Source: Ruegeria lacuscaerulensis
GTDB taxonomy: Bacteria; Pseudomonadota; Alphaproteobacteria; Rhodobacterales; Rhodobacteraceae
Assembly (NCBI RefSeq): GCF_013034685.1
Contig: NZ_WQGO01000006.1
Span: forward strand, 310,001 to 374,000
DNA length: 64,000 nt
Direction of reading: 5' to 3'
Shown here: positions 1-8,172 of the stretch, piece by piece
Layout: each line of letters opens with the position of its first letter
Numbering within the stretch: the first letter of the stretch is position 1
Notes under the pieces: model-generated
What the model saw: only the letters and a program-made list of their open reading frames with translations
What the model was told of the DNA's origin: nothing
The model's database searches: none
Program-made: the position numbers and the translations under genes

Positions 1-544
1 TGACATTAAGGCAAACTGGAAGTTGTTGATGGAAGGTGGAATGGAAGCTTATCACTTCCGGGTCGCCCACAAGAACACGATAGGTCCCTATTTCCCCGAC
101 AATCTGCTGACCTACCAGATGTTCGGTCCGCATATGCGCGCAATTCTGCCTCGGATTTCAATGCCAGATATGCGCGATACGCCCGAAGACAAGTGGGAAA
201 TACGATGGGATGCCAATATGGTGTATACCTTGATGTCAAACTCTCAGCTTTTAGTGCAACAGGACCATGTTATGTGGTTCCATTTCGAACCCATTGCCCA
301 TGACTTGACCCATGTCCGAATGGCAACGCTGGTTCCACGTGCCTTGCCAGATACGGAGGAGATGCAAGCACATTGGGACAAGAACCAAAAAATCACAGTG
401 ACAGCATTGATGGAGGATTTCGAATTGGGCGAAGAAATCCAATCCGGCTTTGCCTCGCGCGGCAACCCAAGCCATCTATTCGGACGTTTCGAAGGCGCGC
501 TACACCGATTTAACGCGAGCGTCGAAGAAATGCTTGCAGGCTAA
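1..544 (+). CDS. Rieske-type aromatic ring-hydroxylating oxygenase, alpha subunit, C-terminal part (5' end outside window)
   Basis: Reading frame 2 is open from the window edge to the stop at 544, so the gene starts upstream and only the catalytic C-terminal domain is present. The sequence NWK..MEGGMEAYHFRVAH matches the mononuclear-iron site of ring-hydroxylating dioxygenases, where an acidic residue and two histidines (E..YH....H) bind Fe(II). The N-terminal Rieske 2Fe-2S domain would lie outside the window. The substrate cannot be told from this portion. The downstream gene is convergent, and the 150 bp between them show nothing I recognise. Confidence 0.8.
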   Translation, partial: DIKANWKLLMEGGMEAYHFRVAHKNTIGPYFPDNLLTYQMFGPHMRAILPRISMPDMRDTPEDKWEIRWDANMVYTLMSNSQLLVQQDHVMWFHFEPIAHDLTHVRMATLVPRALPDTEEMQAHWDKNQKITVTALMEDFELGEEIQSGFASRGNPSHLFGRFEGALHRFNASVEEMLAG

Positions 545-694
545 AAACCTTTGACCTTCTTGTTAGCGGCCTGGAAACTCACAGCTACACGGGCTTTGTG
601 CAGTCGTTCGCTGCGGAATGGCGCAGTTTTGTCAATTGAAGGTCCGCTAAGGGCTCGAACCGGACGCTCCTGGCGTCGCAGAAAATGCCCTTGC

Positions 695-1522
695 CTATTT
701 CGTCGCCGCCCAAAACGTCCCCGGATGCATGATGATATCGAAATGCTGCAAGCCCTTTTGCAGATCGAAATTGACTGAATGCCCACCCTTGCGCAGCAGT
801 TCAGCATAGTCCCGGCTTTGGCGAATGAATTCGGGTGTGTCTCGTTCGCCGACGGTTACTCGATAGCGCGGGCCGGGTGCTGGGAGGTGCAGGATGGGGG
901 ACAGGTCGTGCACTTCGACAGGGGTTAGTTGCAGAGGATCGTTGACAGGCGTCAGGCTGATCGGCTCCAGATCGTACACCCCGCTGATCAGGATCACATC
1001 GCGCACGCGCAGTCCGGCGCGGGCCAGCGCGTCAGCTGAGGTGGCCATGACCATCGCTGCCAGATGCGCCCCGGCGCTGTGACCAGACAGAGTGATGCGC
1101 GCAGGGTCAAACCCCAGATTACCGGCGTTTGCGGCCAGCCATAGCAGGGCGGTGCGGCATTCTTCGATCATGTCGCCGATCCGCGCATCGGGGGCCAGAG
1201 TGTAGTTGAGGGTGGCAAAGGATTGCTCGGCCTCGATCATCGCCGGGGCCACCATGGCGGATTCACGCTGGCTGAGCGCCTGCCAATAGCCGCCGTGGAT
1301 GAACACATGCAACGGTGCGCCTGTGCCTTTTGCGGGGAAGAAATCCAGCACCTGCGTGGGGCTATCACCGTACGCGAGGTTCTCATGACAGTCCAATTGC
1401 GCCCGGTGCTGCGCGCTGAGCGCGGCCCAGCTTTCGACATAGGGCGTTAGGTCGCCGCCAATCATCGAGCGGGGGGAATATTCCTGATCCAGTTCGGCCT
1501 GTGTGAAACCTCGGTACAGCAT
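695..1522 (-). CDS. Alpha/beta hydrolase, probable arylformamidase (kynurenine formamidase)
   Basis: The 275-residue alpha/beta-hydrolase has an oxyanion-hole motif HGGYW (residues 76-80) and a nucleophile elbow GHSAGAH with Ser149. An Asp and a C-terminal His (LQHFD) complete a plausible triad. The gene begins 4 bases after the stop of tryptophan 2,3-dioxygenase, so the two are almost certainly co-translated. That context favours hydrolysis of N-formylkynurenine to kynurenine and formate, the second step of tryptophan breakdown. It belongs to the hydrolase type of formamidase, not to the metal-dependent KynB cyclase family. A generic esterase role is the alternative. Confidence 0.75.
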   Translation of the reverse strand: MLYRGFTQAELDQEYSPRSMIGGDLTPYVESWAALSAQHRAQLDCHENLAYGDSPTQVLDFFPAKGTGAPLHVFIHGGYWQALSQRESAMVAPAMIEAEQSFATLNYTLAPDARIGDMIEECRTALLWLAANAGNLGFDPARITLSGHSAGAHLAAMVMATSADALARAGLRVRDVILISGVYDLEPISLTPVNDPLQLTPVEVHDLSPILHLPAPGPRYRVTVGERDTPEFIRQSRDYAELLRKGGHSVNFDLQKGLQHFDIIMHPGTFWAATK

Positions 1523-1525
1523 GGG

Positions 1526-2407
1526 CTACTCCTGATCCGCATACATCAATTCGGTGCGTACATCGTAGAGATCATGAAAGAACCGCAAGTCCAAGGCTTT
1601 GCGCAGGAATGAAACGCCGCTGGAACCTCCGGTACCCGGTTGGTTGCCGATTACGCGCTCGACCGCGGTGACGTGGTCAAAGCGCCAGCGCTGGAACAGG
1701 GATTCAACGTCCATCAGTTTTTCGGCCAGCGCATAGAGGTCCCAATACTGCGCGGTGTTGCGGAAGACCTGTACCCACAGTTTCACAACGCGCGGATCGC
1801 CTGAATAGGGCTGCGCATAGTCTCGGTCCAGCAGGTCCTGGGGCACATCAAATCCCTGCCGGGCCAGCATAAACAGAACCTCATCATAGAGGGATGGTTT
1901 GGTCAGCGCGGCGGTCAGCATCTCCATCACTTCGAGGTCATGGGCGTGAACTTTCAGGGTCGCGGCGTCCTTGTTGCCCAGAATGAACTCGATCTGACGG
2001 TAGCCATGGCTTTGGAATCCCGATGAGCTGCCAAGGGCCTGCCGGAAGGTCATGTAATCGACTGGGGTCATGGTCAGTAGGGTTTCCCACGCGGCGATCA
2101 ACTGCCGCTGGATTGCCTTCACCCGGTCCAGATTCTTCATTGCCGGGCCGAATTCGTCCCGTTGCAGAAAGTGGCGCACCTCGACCAGTTGGTGGTGCAT
2201 CAATTTCAGCCACAGTTCGCTGACCTGATGGATGATGATGAACAGCATCTCATCGGGTTGGGCCGGGTCCTGAAAGGTCTTTTGCAAGTTCAGAAGCGTC
2301 TTGAGCTGAAGGAAGTCGCCATAGCTCTTGCGGTGGGTCTGGGTGAAATCGGTTACAAGGGATGGTTCGATCCCACGTTCCAGATATCTGTCGGTCTTGT
2401 CGCTCAT
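1526..2407 (-). CDS. kynA: Tryptophan 2,3-dioxygenase
   Basis: This 293-residue haem enzyme opens the indole ring of L-tryptophan to give N-formylkynurenine. Family signatures include FIIIHQVSELWLKLMHH near the N-terminus (distal haem-pocket histidine), RALGSSSGFQSHGYR and GTGGSSGVSFLRKAL. I place the start at 2407 because an AAGGGGG Shine-Dalgarno sequence precedes that ATG. The frame stays open 51 bases further upstream but without conserved sequence. It is directly followed by the formamidase-like hydrolase, and tdh ends 63 bp upstream on the same strand, so joint transcription with the threonine genes is possible. Confidence 0.93.
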   Translation of the reverse strand: MSDKTDRYLERGIEPSLVTDFTQTHRKSYGDFLQLKTLLNLQKTFQDPAQPDEMLFIIIHQVSELWLKLMHHQLVEVRHFLQRDEFGPAMKNLDRVKAIQRQLIAAWETLLTMTPVDYMTFRQALGSSSGFQSHGYRQIEFILGNKDAATLKVHAHDLEVMEMLTAALTKPSLYDEVLFMLARQGFDVPQDLLDRDYAQPYSGDPRVVKLWVQVFRNTAQYWDLYALAEKLMDVESLFQRWRFDHVTAVERVIGNQPGTGGSSGVSFLRKALDLRFFHDLYDVRTELMYADQE

Positions 2408-2470
2408 GACGCCCCCTTGATGCGGTATTTCGCACCTGTCTAAGGCGTCATTTTGCAACTATCCAGTGTG

Positions 2471-3514
2471 TCAGGTCCAGTCCAGCACCACCTTGCCCGA
2501 TTGGCCGGACTTCATCGCGGCGAAGCCGTCGGCAAAGTCGTCGACTTTCATCTGGTGCGTGATCACTCGGCTGACATCCAGACCGTTCTGCAGCATGGCG
2601 ATCATCTTGTACCAGGTTTCAAACATCTCACGGCCATAGACGCCTTTGATGGTGATCGCTTTGAACACGATGCGCGACCAGTCGACGGGCGATTTGCCGG
2701 GCGGAATCCCCAGCAGGGCGATCTTGCCGCCCATCACCAGTGCCTCGACCATCTGGTCCAGCGCGGCTTGCGAGCCCGACATTTCCAGCCCCACATCGAA
2801 CCCCTGCGTCATACCAAGATCCGCGATAACATCTTGCAGGTCTTCATTCGAGACATCGACGCTGCGCACGGTTGGCACCACATGTTCGGCCAGTTTCAGG
2901 CGGTCGGGGTTGATATCGGTGATCACCACATGGCGCGCACCGGCATGGCGGGCCACGGCTGCCGCCATTATGCCGATGGGGCCAGCGCCGGTGATCAGAA
3001 CATCCTCGCCCAGCAAATCAAAGCTGAGCGCGGTGTGAACGGCATTGCCCAACGGATCGAGGATAGCTCCGATCTCATCCGGGATATCATCGGGCAGCGG
3101 CACCACGTTAAAGGCGGGCAGTTTCAGGTATTGGGCAAAGGCACCCTGTTCGTTCACGCCAATTCCGCGCGTGCCTGGGTCCAGATGGAACTTGCCCGCG
3201 CGGCTTTGGCGACTGTCGTTGGTGATCAGATGCCCCTCGCCCGAGCATCTTTGACCGACTGCCAAACCGGTCACGTTGCGCCCCAATTCCACGATCTCAC
3301 CGGCGAATTCATGGCCAGTAATCATCGGAACCGGCACCGTGGCCGAGGCCCATTCATCCCAGTTCCAGATATGAATGTCGGTGCCGCAGATGCCAGTCTT
3401 GTTGATGCGGATCAGAACTTCATCCGGGCCGATCTCGGGCACCGGGGCCTGCACCATCCACAGGCCCTCTTCAGGTTTGGATTTCTCAAGCGCTTTCATG
3501 GTGTTGGGTCGCAT
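2471..3514 (-). CDS. tdh: L-threonine 3-dehydrogenase, structural-zinc cysteines replaced
   Basis: This zinc-type medium-chain dehydrogenase oxidises L-threonine to 2-amino-3-ketobutyrate with NAD+. It has the catalytic-zinc motif [23 protein letters not shown] and the Rossmann motif GAGPIG. It is 347 residues long, close to the family norm (341 in E. coli). The four-cysteine structural-zinc lobe seen in E. coli Tdh is missing: where ITCGHCRNCRGGRTHLC is expected, the sequence reads [16 protein letters not shown]. The start at 3514 has a GGAG sequence at good distance, and the upstream cysteine-synthase-like gene stops 4 bases before it, suggesting translational coupling. It acts with Kbl to turn threonine into glycine and acetyl-CoA. 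Confidence 0.94.
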   Translation of the reverse strand: MRPNTMKALEKSKPEEGLWMVQAPVPEIGPDEVLIRINKTGICGTDIHIWNWDEWASATVPVPMITGHEFAGEIVELGRNVTGLAVGQRCSGEGHLITNDSRQSRAGKFHLDPGTRGIGVNEQGAFAQYLKLPAFNVVPLPDDIPDEIGAILDPLGNAVHTALSFDLLGEDVLITGAGPIGIMAAAVARHAGARHVVITDINPDRLKLAEHVVPTVRSVDVSNEDLQDVIADLGMTQGFDVGLEMSGSQAALDQMVEALVMGGKIALLGIPPGKSPVDWSRIVFKAITIKGVYGREMFETWYKMIAMLQNGLDVSRVITHQMKVDDFADGFAAMKSGQSGKVVLDWT

Positions 3515-3518
3515 CGGA

Positions 3519-4469
3519 TTACTCCCACAAATCGGTCGACAGGTATTTCAACCCGCTGTCACACATCACAATCGCAACGCAGCCGCCCTTTTCCGGGCCG
3601 CGCAGCAGTTCGATCGCTCCGGCAAGGTTCGCGCCCGCCGAGTAGCCCGCGAAAATGCCTTCGGTCCGGGCCAGCAACCGCGCCCCATCCCGCGCCGCGT
3701 CGCCTGACACGGACAGATGCCCGGCCAATGAGATGCCGTTCAGGTGAACCAGATCATCCATTGCGTATCCGCCGCCTTGGATTGGGTGATCGGGGTTGGT
3801 GATGGCTTCGCCAGCGATGGCCTGCGCGCCTTCGGGTTCCACGGCGTAGCAGCGCACGCTATGCGGTGCGAGAAAAGCCGCGGCCCCGGCCAGAGTACCG
3901 CCAGAGCCCGCAAAATCGCAAAAGGCCGTGACGGTGCCGCCGGATTGCTCCCAGATTTCGGGTCCAGTGCCGGTTGCGTGGGATTTGGGATTGCCGGAAT
4001 GGCCGAATTGATCGGCCCGGAAGGCGTTACGCTCGGCCGTGATGCGTTGCGCGGCCTCGTCCACCAGCGCCAAATCCGCGCCCGATACCTCGCCAGGTTT
4101 GCTGCCCTCGGCTTGCGGCACGATCACAACTTCTGCCCCAAGGGCGCGCATCATCCGCGCCCGTTCGACCGAGTTTCCGGCGCTCATCACCGCTACAAAA
4201 GGATGCCTCAGAATTCCGCAGACAATCGCCAGCCCGGTGCCCATATTGCCCGAGGTCAGCTCGACCACCGTCTGCCCCGGTGACAGGGTGCCATCCGCGC
4301 GGGCCAGTTCGATGATCGACCTTGCGGCGCGATCCTTTTTCGAGAACCCCGGCAACAGGTAATCCAGCTTGGCCAGAATGCGGCCCTCCAGACCTAGGTG
4401 CTGACAGACGCGCGACAGGTCAACAAGCGGTGTATTCCCAATCGCGTCGATGACAGAGGGCAGGATCAC
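3519..4469 (-). CDS. PLP-dependent cysteine synthase-like protein within the threonine operon
   Basis: This 316-residue fold-type II PLP enzyme resembles cysteine synthase/cystathionine beta-synthase. It has [11 protein letters not shown] at the N-terminus, the PLP-lysine segment FSKKDRAA (Lys45, where O-acetylserine sulfhydrylases have SVKDR), [10 protein letters not shown] for the substrate loop and GSGGTLAG for phosphate binding. Its first four bases overlap the end of kbl and its stop lies 4 bases before tdh, so it is built into that operon. Its position between two threonine-degrading enzymes suggests it acts on a related hydroxy-amino acid, but the substrate is not visible in the sequence. 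Ordinary cysteine synthase is the alternative. Confidence 0.75.
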   Translation of the reverse strand: MILPSVIDAIGNTPLVDLSRVCQHLGLEGRILAKLDYLLPGFSKKDRAARSIIELARADGTLSPGQTVVELTSGNMGTGLAIVCGILRHPFVAVMSAGNSVERARMMRALGAEVVIVPQAEGSKPGEVSGADLALVDEAAQRITAERNAFRADQFGHSGNPKSHATGTGPEIWEQSGGTVTAFCDFAGSGGTLAGAAAFLAPHSVRCYAVEPEGAQAIAGEAITNPDHPIQGGGYAMDDLVHLNGISLAGHLSVSGDAARDGARLLARTEGIFAGYSAGANLAGAIELLRGPEKGGCVAIVMCDSGLKYLSTDLWE

Positions 4470-5653
4470 GAAATCACTCCTAGTTCTTTGCCGACCTTGC
4501 CAAACGCGGCCAAGGCGCGGTCCAACTCGTCGCGGGTCAGCGCCGCGTTCATTTGTGTTCTGATCCGCGCCTGTCCGCGCGGGACGACCGGGAAGAAAAA
4601 GCCCGAGACATATACGCCCTCGTCAAACAGCCTGTTGGCCATGTCCTGCGCCAGCGTCGCCTCGCCCAGCATCACTGGGATGATCGGGTGTTCGCCGGGC
4701 AGCAGGTCAAAGCCCAGTTTTTCCAGACCTTCCCGCCAGTATTTGGCGTTGCCGAACAGTTGGGCGCGCAGCATGTCGCCTTGTTCGACCAGACGGATCG
4801 CTTCAAGCCCGGCGGCGACGATCGAAGGCGGCAGCGAGTTCGAGAACAGATAGGGCCGCGCCCGCTGCCGCAGCAGGTCGATCACTGGCTGCGGCCCGGC
4901 GATATAGCCGCCGATTGCCCCCCCAAGTGCCTTGCCCAAAGTTCCCGTCAGAATGTCCACATCGACGCCGAAATGATCCGGCGTGCCGGCACCGTTCGGC
5001 CCCATGAAGCCGGTGGCGTGGCAGTCATCGACCATGACGATTGCGTCATACATATCGGCCAGTTCACGGATTTTTGGCAAGTTGGCCAGATAGCCATCCA
5101 TGGAAAACACGCCGTCGGTGGCGATCATGATATGCCGCGCCCCATCCGAGCGCGCCTGTTTCAGCCACGCCTCCAGATCGTTCATATCGTTGTTCATGTA
5201 GCGATAGCGCTTGGCCTTGCACAGCCGTACCCCGTCGATGATCGAAGCGTGGTTCAGACTATCCGAGATGATGGCGTCCTCAGGACCCAGTAGCGGCTCG
5301 AACAGTCCGCCATTCGCATCGAAACAAGCTGCAAACAAGATCGCATCATCCTTGTTCAGGAACTGCGCCAGCTTCTGTTCCAGCTCGCGGTGGATGTCTT
5401 GTGTACCGCAGATGAACCGGACCGAGGCCATGCCGAACCCTTTGGGGCCCATCGCACCAACGGCGGCGTCGATCAGCGCAGGGTGATCGGCAAGACCCAG
5501 ATAGTTATTGGCGCACAAGTTTATGACCTGCTTGTCGCCCACCGTAATCTCACCGCCCTGAGGCGAGGTGATCATGCGTTCGCGTTTATACAGACCCTCG
5601 GATTCGATCTGCGAAAGCGTGTCCGTGATGTGTGATAGGAATGCATTTGCCAT
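4466..5653 (-). CDS. kbl: Glycine C-acetyltransferase (2-amino-3-ketobutyrate CoA ligase)
   Basis: This 395-residue alpha-oxoamine synthase cleaves 2-amino-3-ketobutyrate with CoA to glycine and acetyl-CoA. The PLP lysine is Lys241 in [15 protein letters not shown], with [11 protein letters not shown] and [12 protein letters not shown] before it. The start at 5653 follows GGAGG by five bases. The frame runs further upstream but loses similarity. It is first in the minus-strand operon kbl, cysteine-synthase-like, tdh. Confidence 0.95.
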   Translation of the reverse strand: MANAFLSHITDTLSQIESEGLYKRERMITSPQGGEITVGDKQVINLCANNYLGLADHPALIDAAVGAMGPKGFGMASVRFICGTQDIHRELEQKLAQFLNKDDAILFAACFDANGGLFEPLLGPEDAIISDSLNHASIIDGVRLCKAKRYRYMNNDMNDLEAWLKQARSDGARHIMIATDGVFSMDGYLANLPKIRELADMYDAIVMVDDCHATGFMGPNGAGTPDHFGVDVDILTGTLGKALGGAIGGYIAGPQPVIDLLRQRARPYLFSNSLPPSIVAAGLEAIRLVEQGDMLRAQLFGNAKYWREGLEKLGFDLLPGEHPIIPVMLGEATLAQDMANRLFDEGVYVSGFFFPVVPRGQARIRTQMNAALTRDELDRALAAFGKVGKELGVIS

Positions 5654-5695
5654 CTGGGCCTCCATAGCTCCCCGATGTCTATCATAGCGGATGCA

Positions 5696-5729
5696 TTTCC
5701 GAAATAGAAGAATTGCAGTATTACGGAAA
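5696..5729. promoter_or_regulatory. Inverted TTTCCG / CGGAAA half-sites upstream of kbl
   Basis: TTTCCGAAAT and ATTACGGAAA face each other, with 22 bases between the TTTCCG and CGGAAA cores, 40-75 bp upstream of the kbl start. The same half-sites form a tight palindrome over the start codon of the XRE-cupin regulator at 6773-6790, so this may be a target of that regulator. This is inference from shared motifs only. Confidence 0.35.
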
Positions 5730-5847
5730 ATTTTCTTACATTGCGGATTGAAGGAAGCTTTAAGTGATAACTTTTTGCTGAACTCAATGTGATCCACTTT
5801 TTTCCACGCCGCGTATTCATTTGCATATCAACTGGGAGGGAAACGAT

Positions 5848-6165
5848 ATGACTAAGATCTCAACAGTCGCGGCATTGGCTCTGATGTTCGGTGCAACAGC
5901 GGCTTTCGCAGGGCCTGGCAAAGGCAATACCGGTGGTGGTAACAGTGGGCTTGCTCAGTCGATGGCCGGGGCTGTTTCAGGTGGCGCGGCCACGCTCGGT
6001 CGGGACTTTGGAAGCAAAGGCAAAGGCACTGCTTCGGCGGTGAGCGGCGGCGGAAATGGCGGCTGGGGCAATATTGGAAGCAGCCTCAGCAGCATTACCG
6101 GTACAGACGGTCAGGTGTCCAACCGTGGAGGAACCCGCGGCGCAAACGACCTACCCGACGAGTAA
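5848..6165 (+). CDS. Small secreted glycine-rich protein
   Basis: This 105-residue protein has a clear signal peptide (MTKISTVAALALMFGATAAFA, cleavage before GPGKGN). The mature part is rich in Gly, Ser and Ala, has no cysteine, and ends in the acidic tail DLPDE. The start at 5848 is set by GGAGGG seven bases upstream. I do not recognise the family. It stands alone between kbl and the XRE-cupin gene, each on the other strand. A periplasmic or surface location is likely; the function is unknown. Confidence 0.65.
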   Translation: MTKISTVAALALMFGATAAFAGPGKGNTGGGNSGLAQSMAGAVSGGAATLGRDFGSKGKGTASAVSGGGNGGWGNIGSSLSSITGTDGQVSNRGGTRGANDLPDE

Positions 6166-6212
6166 TAATTTATCAATCCGGACTGGCCGCCTGTTCAGGC
6201 GGCCGGTCGATC

Positions 6213-6782
6213 CTATAGACCGGTTTTCACAATTAGAAAAACGCGTGCCGGTCCATTATGTGCAATGATCGAGTGCGCAACATCCGCTGCATAACGCCCT
6301 GTGTCGCCTTGATGCAGAACCTCAGTTGCGGTGCCTGATTCAATCTCGACCGATCCGATCAAAACAGTCAAATGTTCACGAGAGCCTTTTGCATGCGGTT
6401 GGCTGATCAGTTTTCCGTCCGGCTCGAACCAGATGTCGTAAACTTCGTGCCCACCTGCATCTTCTGGCGGGGAAAGGATTCCGATCCGACAGCCATACCC
6501 CATATTGTCGATACTGGGCACATCGGACTGTTTCAGTACTTCAATTGTGTCGCCCTGAACCCCTTCATCCAGAAGCCCGGCAAAGTCTACGTTCAGCGCG
6601 CGTGTTAGGTTCCACAATGTCGCAATGGTGGGACTGCTTTCCCCGCGTTCGATCTGGCTGACCATGGAGCGGGACACGCCACTGAGGTTGGCGACGGCCT
6701 CAAGCGACAGGCCTTTGGCGCGGCGCGCTTCTTTCAGGCGGGCAGGCAGGCGTGTCAGGATATCGTCTGTGGTTTCCGTCAT
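6213..6782 (-). CDS. XRE-family transcriptional regulator with C-terminal cupin domain
   Basis: This 189-residue regulator has an N-terminal helix-turn-helix of the Cro/XRE type (LKEARRAKGLSLEAVANLSGVSRSMVSQIERGESSPT, residues 16-50). The C-terminal half is a cupin-like beta-barrel with PHAKGSREHLTVLIGS and VAHSIIAHNGPARVFLIV. Such proteins usually sense a small metabolite through the cupin. It is divergent from the thiolase gene 118 bp away, and a perfect 7-bp inverted repeat covers its own start codon, which points to autoregulation. Thiolase and the kbl operon are candidate targets. Confidence 0.85.
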   Translation of the reverse strand: MTETTDDILTRLPARLKEARRAKGLSLEAVANLSGVSRSMVSQIERGESSPTIATLWNLTRALNVDFAGLLDEGVQGDTIEVLKQSDVPSIDNMGYGCRIGILSPPEDAGGHEVYDIWFEPDGKLISQPHAKGSREHLTVLIGSVEIESGTATEVLHQGDTGRYAADVAHSIIAHNGPARVFLIVKTGL

Positions 6783-6790
6783 TACGGAAA
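6773..6790. promoter_or_regulatory. Palindrome TTTCCGTCATTACGGAAA over the regulator start codon
   Basis: TTTCCGT and ACGGAAA form a perfect 7-bp inverted repeat with a 4-base centre, and the centre contains the regulator's start codon. A protein bound here would block its own expression. Related half-sites lie upstream of kbl (5696-5729). Confidence 0.45.
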
Positions 6791-6900
6791 CTCATGCGCC
6801 TTTGGAGGAGCGATGTCAATTCTGCTTGTGACGGTACGTCGTATAGGACAGCTACGCTGCAGGACGTAATAGTGCCGCCAGACCCAAGAGGAGATGAGAT

Positions 6901-8076
6901 ATGAAAGACATCGTTATTCTGGATGGTGCCCGCACCGCGGTTGGTACGTTTGGCGGGGCACTGGCCTCGACCGCGCCGATTGATCTGGCGACCGTTGTGA
7001 CTGAGGCCGCGATGGAGAAGTCGGGCGTCGAAGGTGGTCAGATCGGCAATGTTGTGTTCGGCCATGTGATCAACACAGAACCGCGTGATATGTATCTGTC
7101 TCGGGCCGCTGCCAAACAGGCGGGAATTCCGGTCGAAACGCCTGCGATGAACGTGAACCGACTATGCGGTTCGGGTGCGCAGGCGATTGTGTCGGCAGTG
7201 CAGTCGCTGAAGTTGGGTGATGCAGATTTTGCTGTGGCCGGTGGTGCCGAAAGCATGTCGCGCAGCCCCTATATCCTACAGCAGGCGCGCTGGGGTGCAA
7301 AGATGGGTGATATCAAATCGCTGGACATGATGCTGGGTGCGCTGAACTGCCCCTTTGGCACCGGCCATATGGGTGTCACGGCTGAGAACGTCGCGGATGA
7401 GCACCAGGTCACGCGCGAGCAGATGGATGAGTTCGCCTTGGCCAGCCAGACCCGTGCTGCTGCGGCGATTGAGGCTGGGTACTTCCAGAGCCAGATCACG
7501 CCGGTTCAGGTCAAAGTCAAGCGCGACATGGTCGATTTCATGGTCGACGAGCATCCCAAGACGACCTCAATCGAGGCGCTGGCAGGTCTGCGCCCGGCGT
7601 TCAAGAAGGATGGTCGGGTGACGGCGGGCAATGCGTCGGGCATCAACGACGGTGCGGCGGCGATGGTTCTGGCCACGGCTGATGCGGCTGAAAAGGCGGG
7701 TCTGAAGCCCAAGGCGCGTATTCTAGGCTATGGCCACGCCGGTGTGCGCCCTGAGGTGATGGGTATTGGTCCGGTGCCTGCGGTGCAGAACCTGTTGGCC
7801 CGAACGGGTCTGTCGATCGAAGATTTCGATGTGATCGAAAGCAATGAAGCCTTCGCCTCGCAGGCGCTGGCGGTGAACAAGGAACTGGGTCTGGACGCGA
7901 CCAAGGTGAACCCGAACGGCGGCGCGATTGCGCTGGGCCACCCGGTGGGGGCAACCGGGGCGATCATCACGCTGAAAGCGCTGTATGAGCTGGAACGCAT
8001 CGGCGGCTCGAAAGGTCTGGTGACCATGTGTATTGGCGGCGGTCAGGGTATCGCCATTGCATTCGAACTGCTCTGA
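6901..8076 (+). CDS. phaA: Acetyl-CoA acetyltransferase (thiolase)
   Basis: This 391-residue thiolase condenses two acetyl-CoA to acetoacetyl-CoA or runs in the degradative direction. The nucleophile is Cys89 in NRLCGSGAQA, the base is the His in GGAIALGHPVGATG, and the second cysteine is in TMCIGGGQG. An AGGAGATGAGAT leader sets the start. It lies divergent from the XRE-cupin gene and far from any PHA synthase in this window, so the symbol rests on family likeness to biosynthetic thiolases. BktB- or AtoB-like use is equally possible. Confidence 0.88.
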   Translation: MKDIVILDGARTAVGTFGGALASTAPIDLATVVTEAAMEKSGVEGGQIGNVVFGHVINTEPRDMYLSRAAAKQAGIPVETPAMNVNRLCGSGAQAIVSAVQSLKLGDADFAVAGGAESMSRSPYILQQARWGAKMGDIKSLDMMLGALNCPFGTGHMGVTAENVADEHQVTREQMDEFALASQTRAAAAIEAGYFQSQITPVQVKVKRDMVDFMVDEHPKTTSIEALAGLRPAFKKDGRVTAGNASGINDGAAAMVLATADAAEKAGLKPKARILGYGHAGVRPEVMGIGPVPAVQNLLARTGLSIEDFDVIESNEAFASQALAVNKELGLDATKVNPNGGAIALGHPVGATGAIITLKALYELERIGGSKGLVTMCIGGGQGIAIAFELL

Positions 8077-8090
8077 TCTCAGACTGTGTC

Positions 8091-8160
8091 GGGGGGCTGT
8101 CTGCCCCCCTTCGCGCCTTTGGGCGCGAATCCCCCCGAGGATATTTTCAGCCAGATGAAG
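8091..8160. repeat. Two-hairpin intergenic element, probable bidirectional terminator
   Basis: GGGGGGC...GCCCCCC (8091-8109) is followed by TCGCGCC...GGCGCGA (8111-8128) and then CCGAGGATATTTTCAGCCAGATGAAG. The thiolase and ubiB genes converge here, so the hairpins probably end both transcripts. The tail resembles that at 16043-16070 (GGCGGAGGTATTTTTGAACAGAAGAAG), so both look like members of one dispersed intergenic family. Confidence 0.55.
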
Positions 8161-8172
8161 GGCGGATCGGTT

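Noticed and set aside
541-807. Minus-strand open frame between the oxygenase and hydrolase genes
   Set aside because: Arg/Ser/Cys-rich product without motif, overlapping the end of the hydrolase gene; no ribosome-binding site.
2453-3802. Long plus-strand open frame of 449 codons
   Set aside because: It is antisense to tdh and the cysteine-synthase-like gene, which have clear motifs. Long antisense frames are expected in GC-rich coding DNA.
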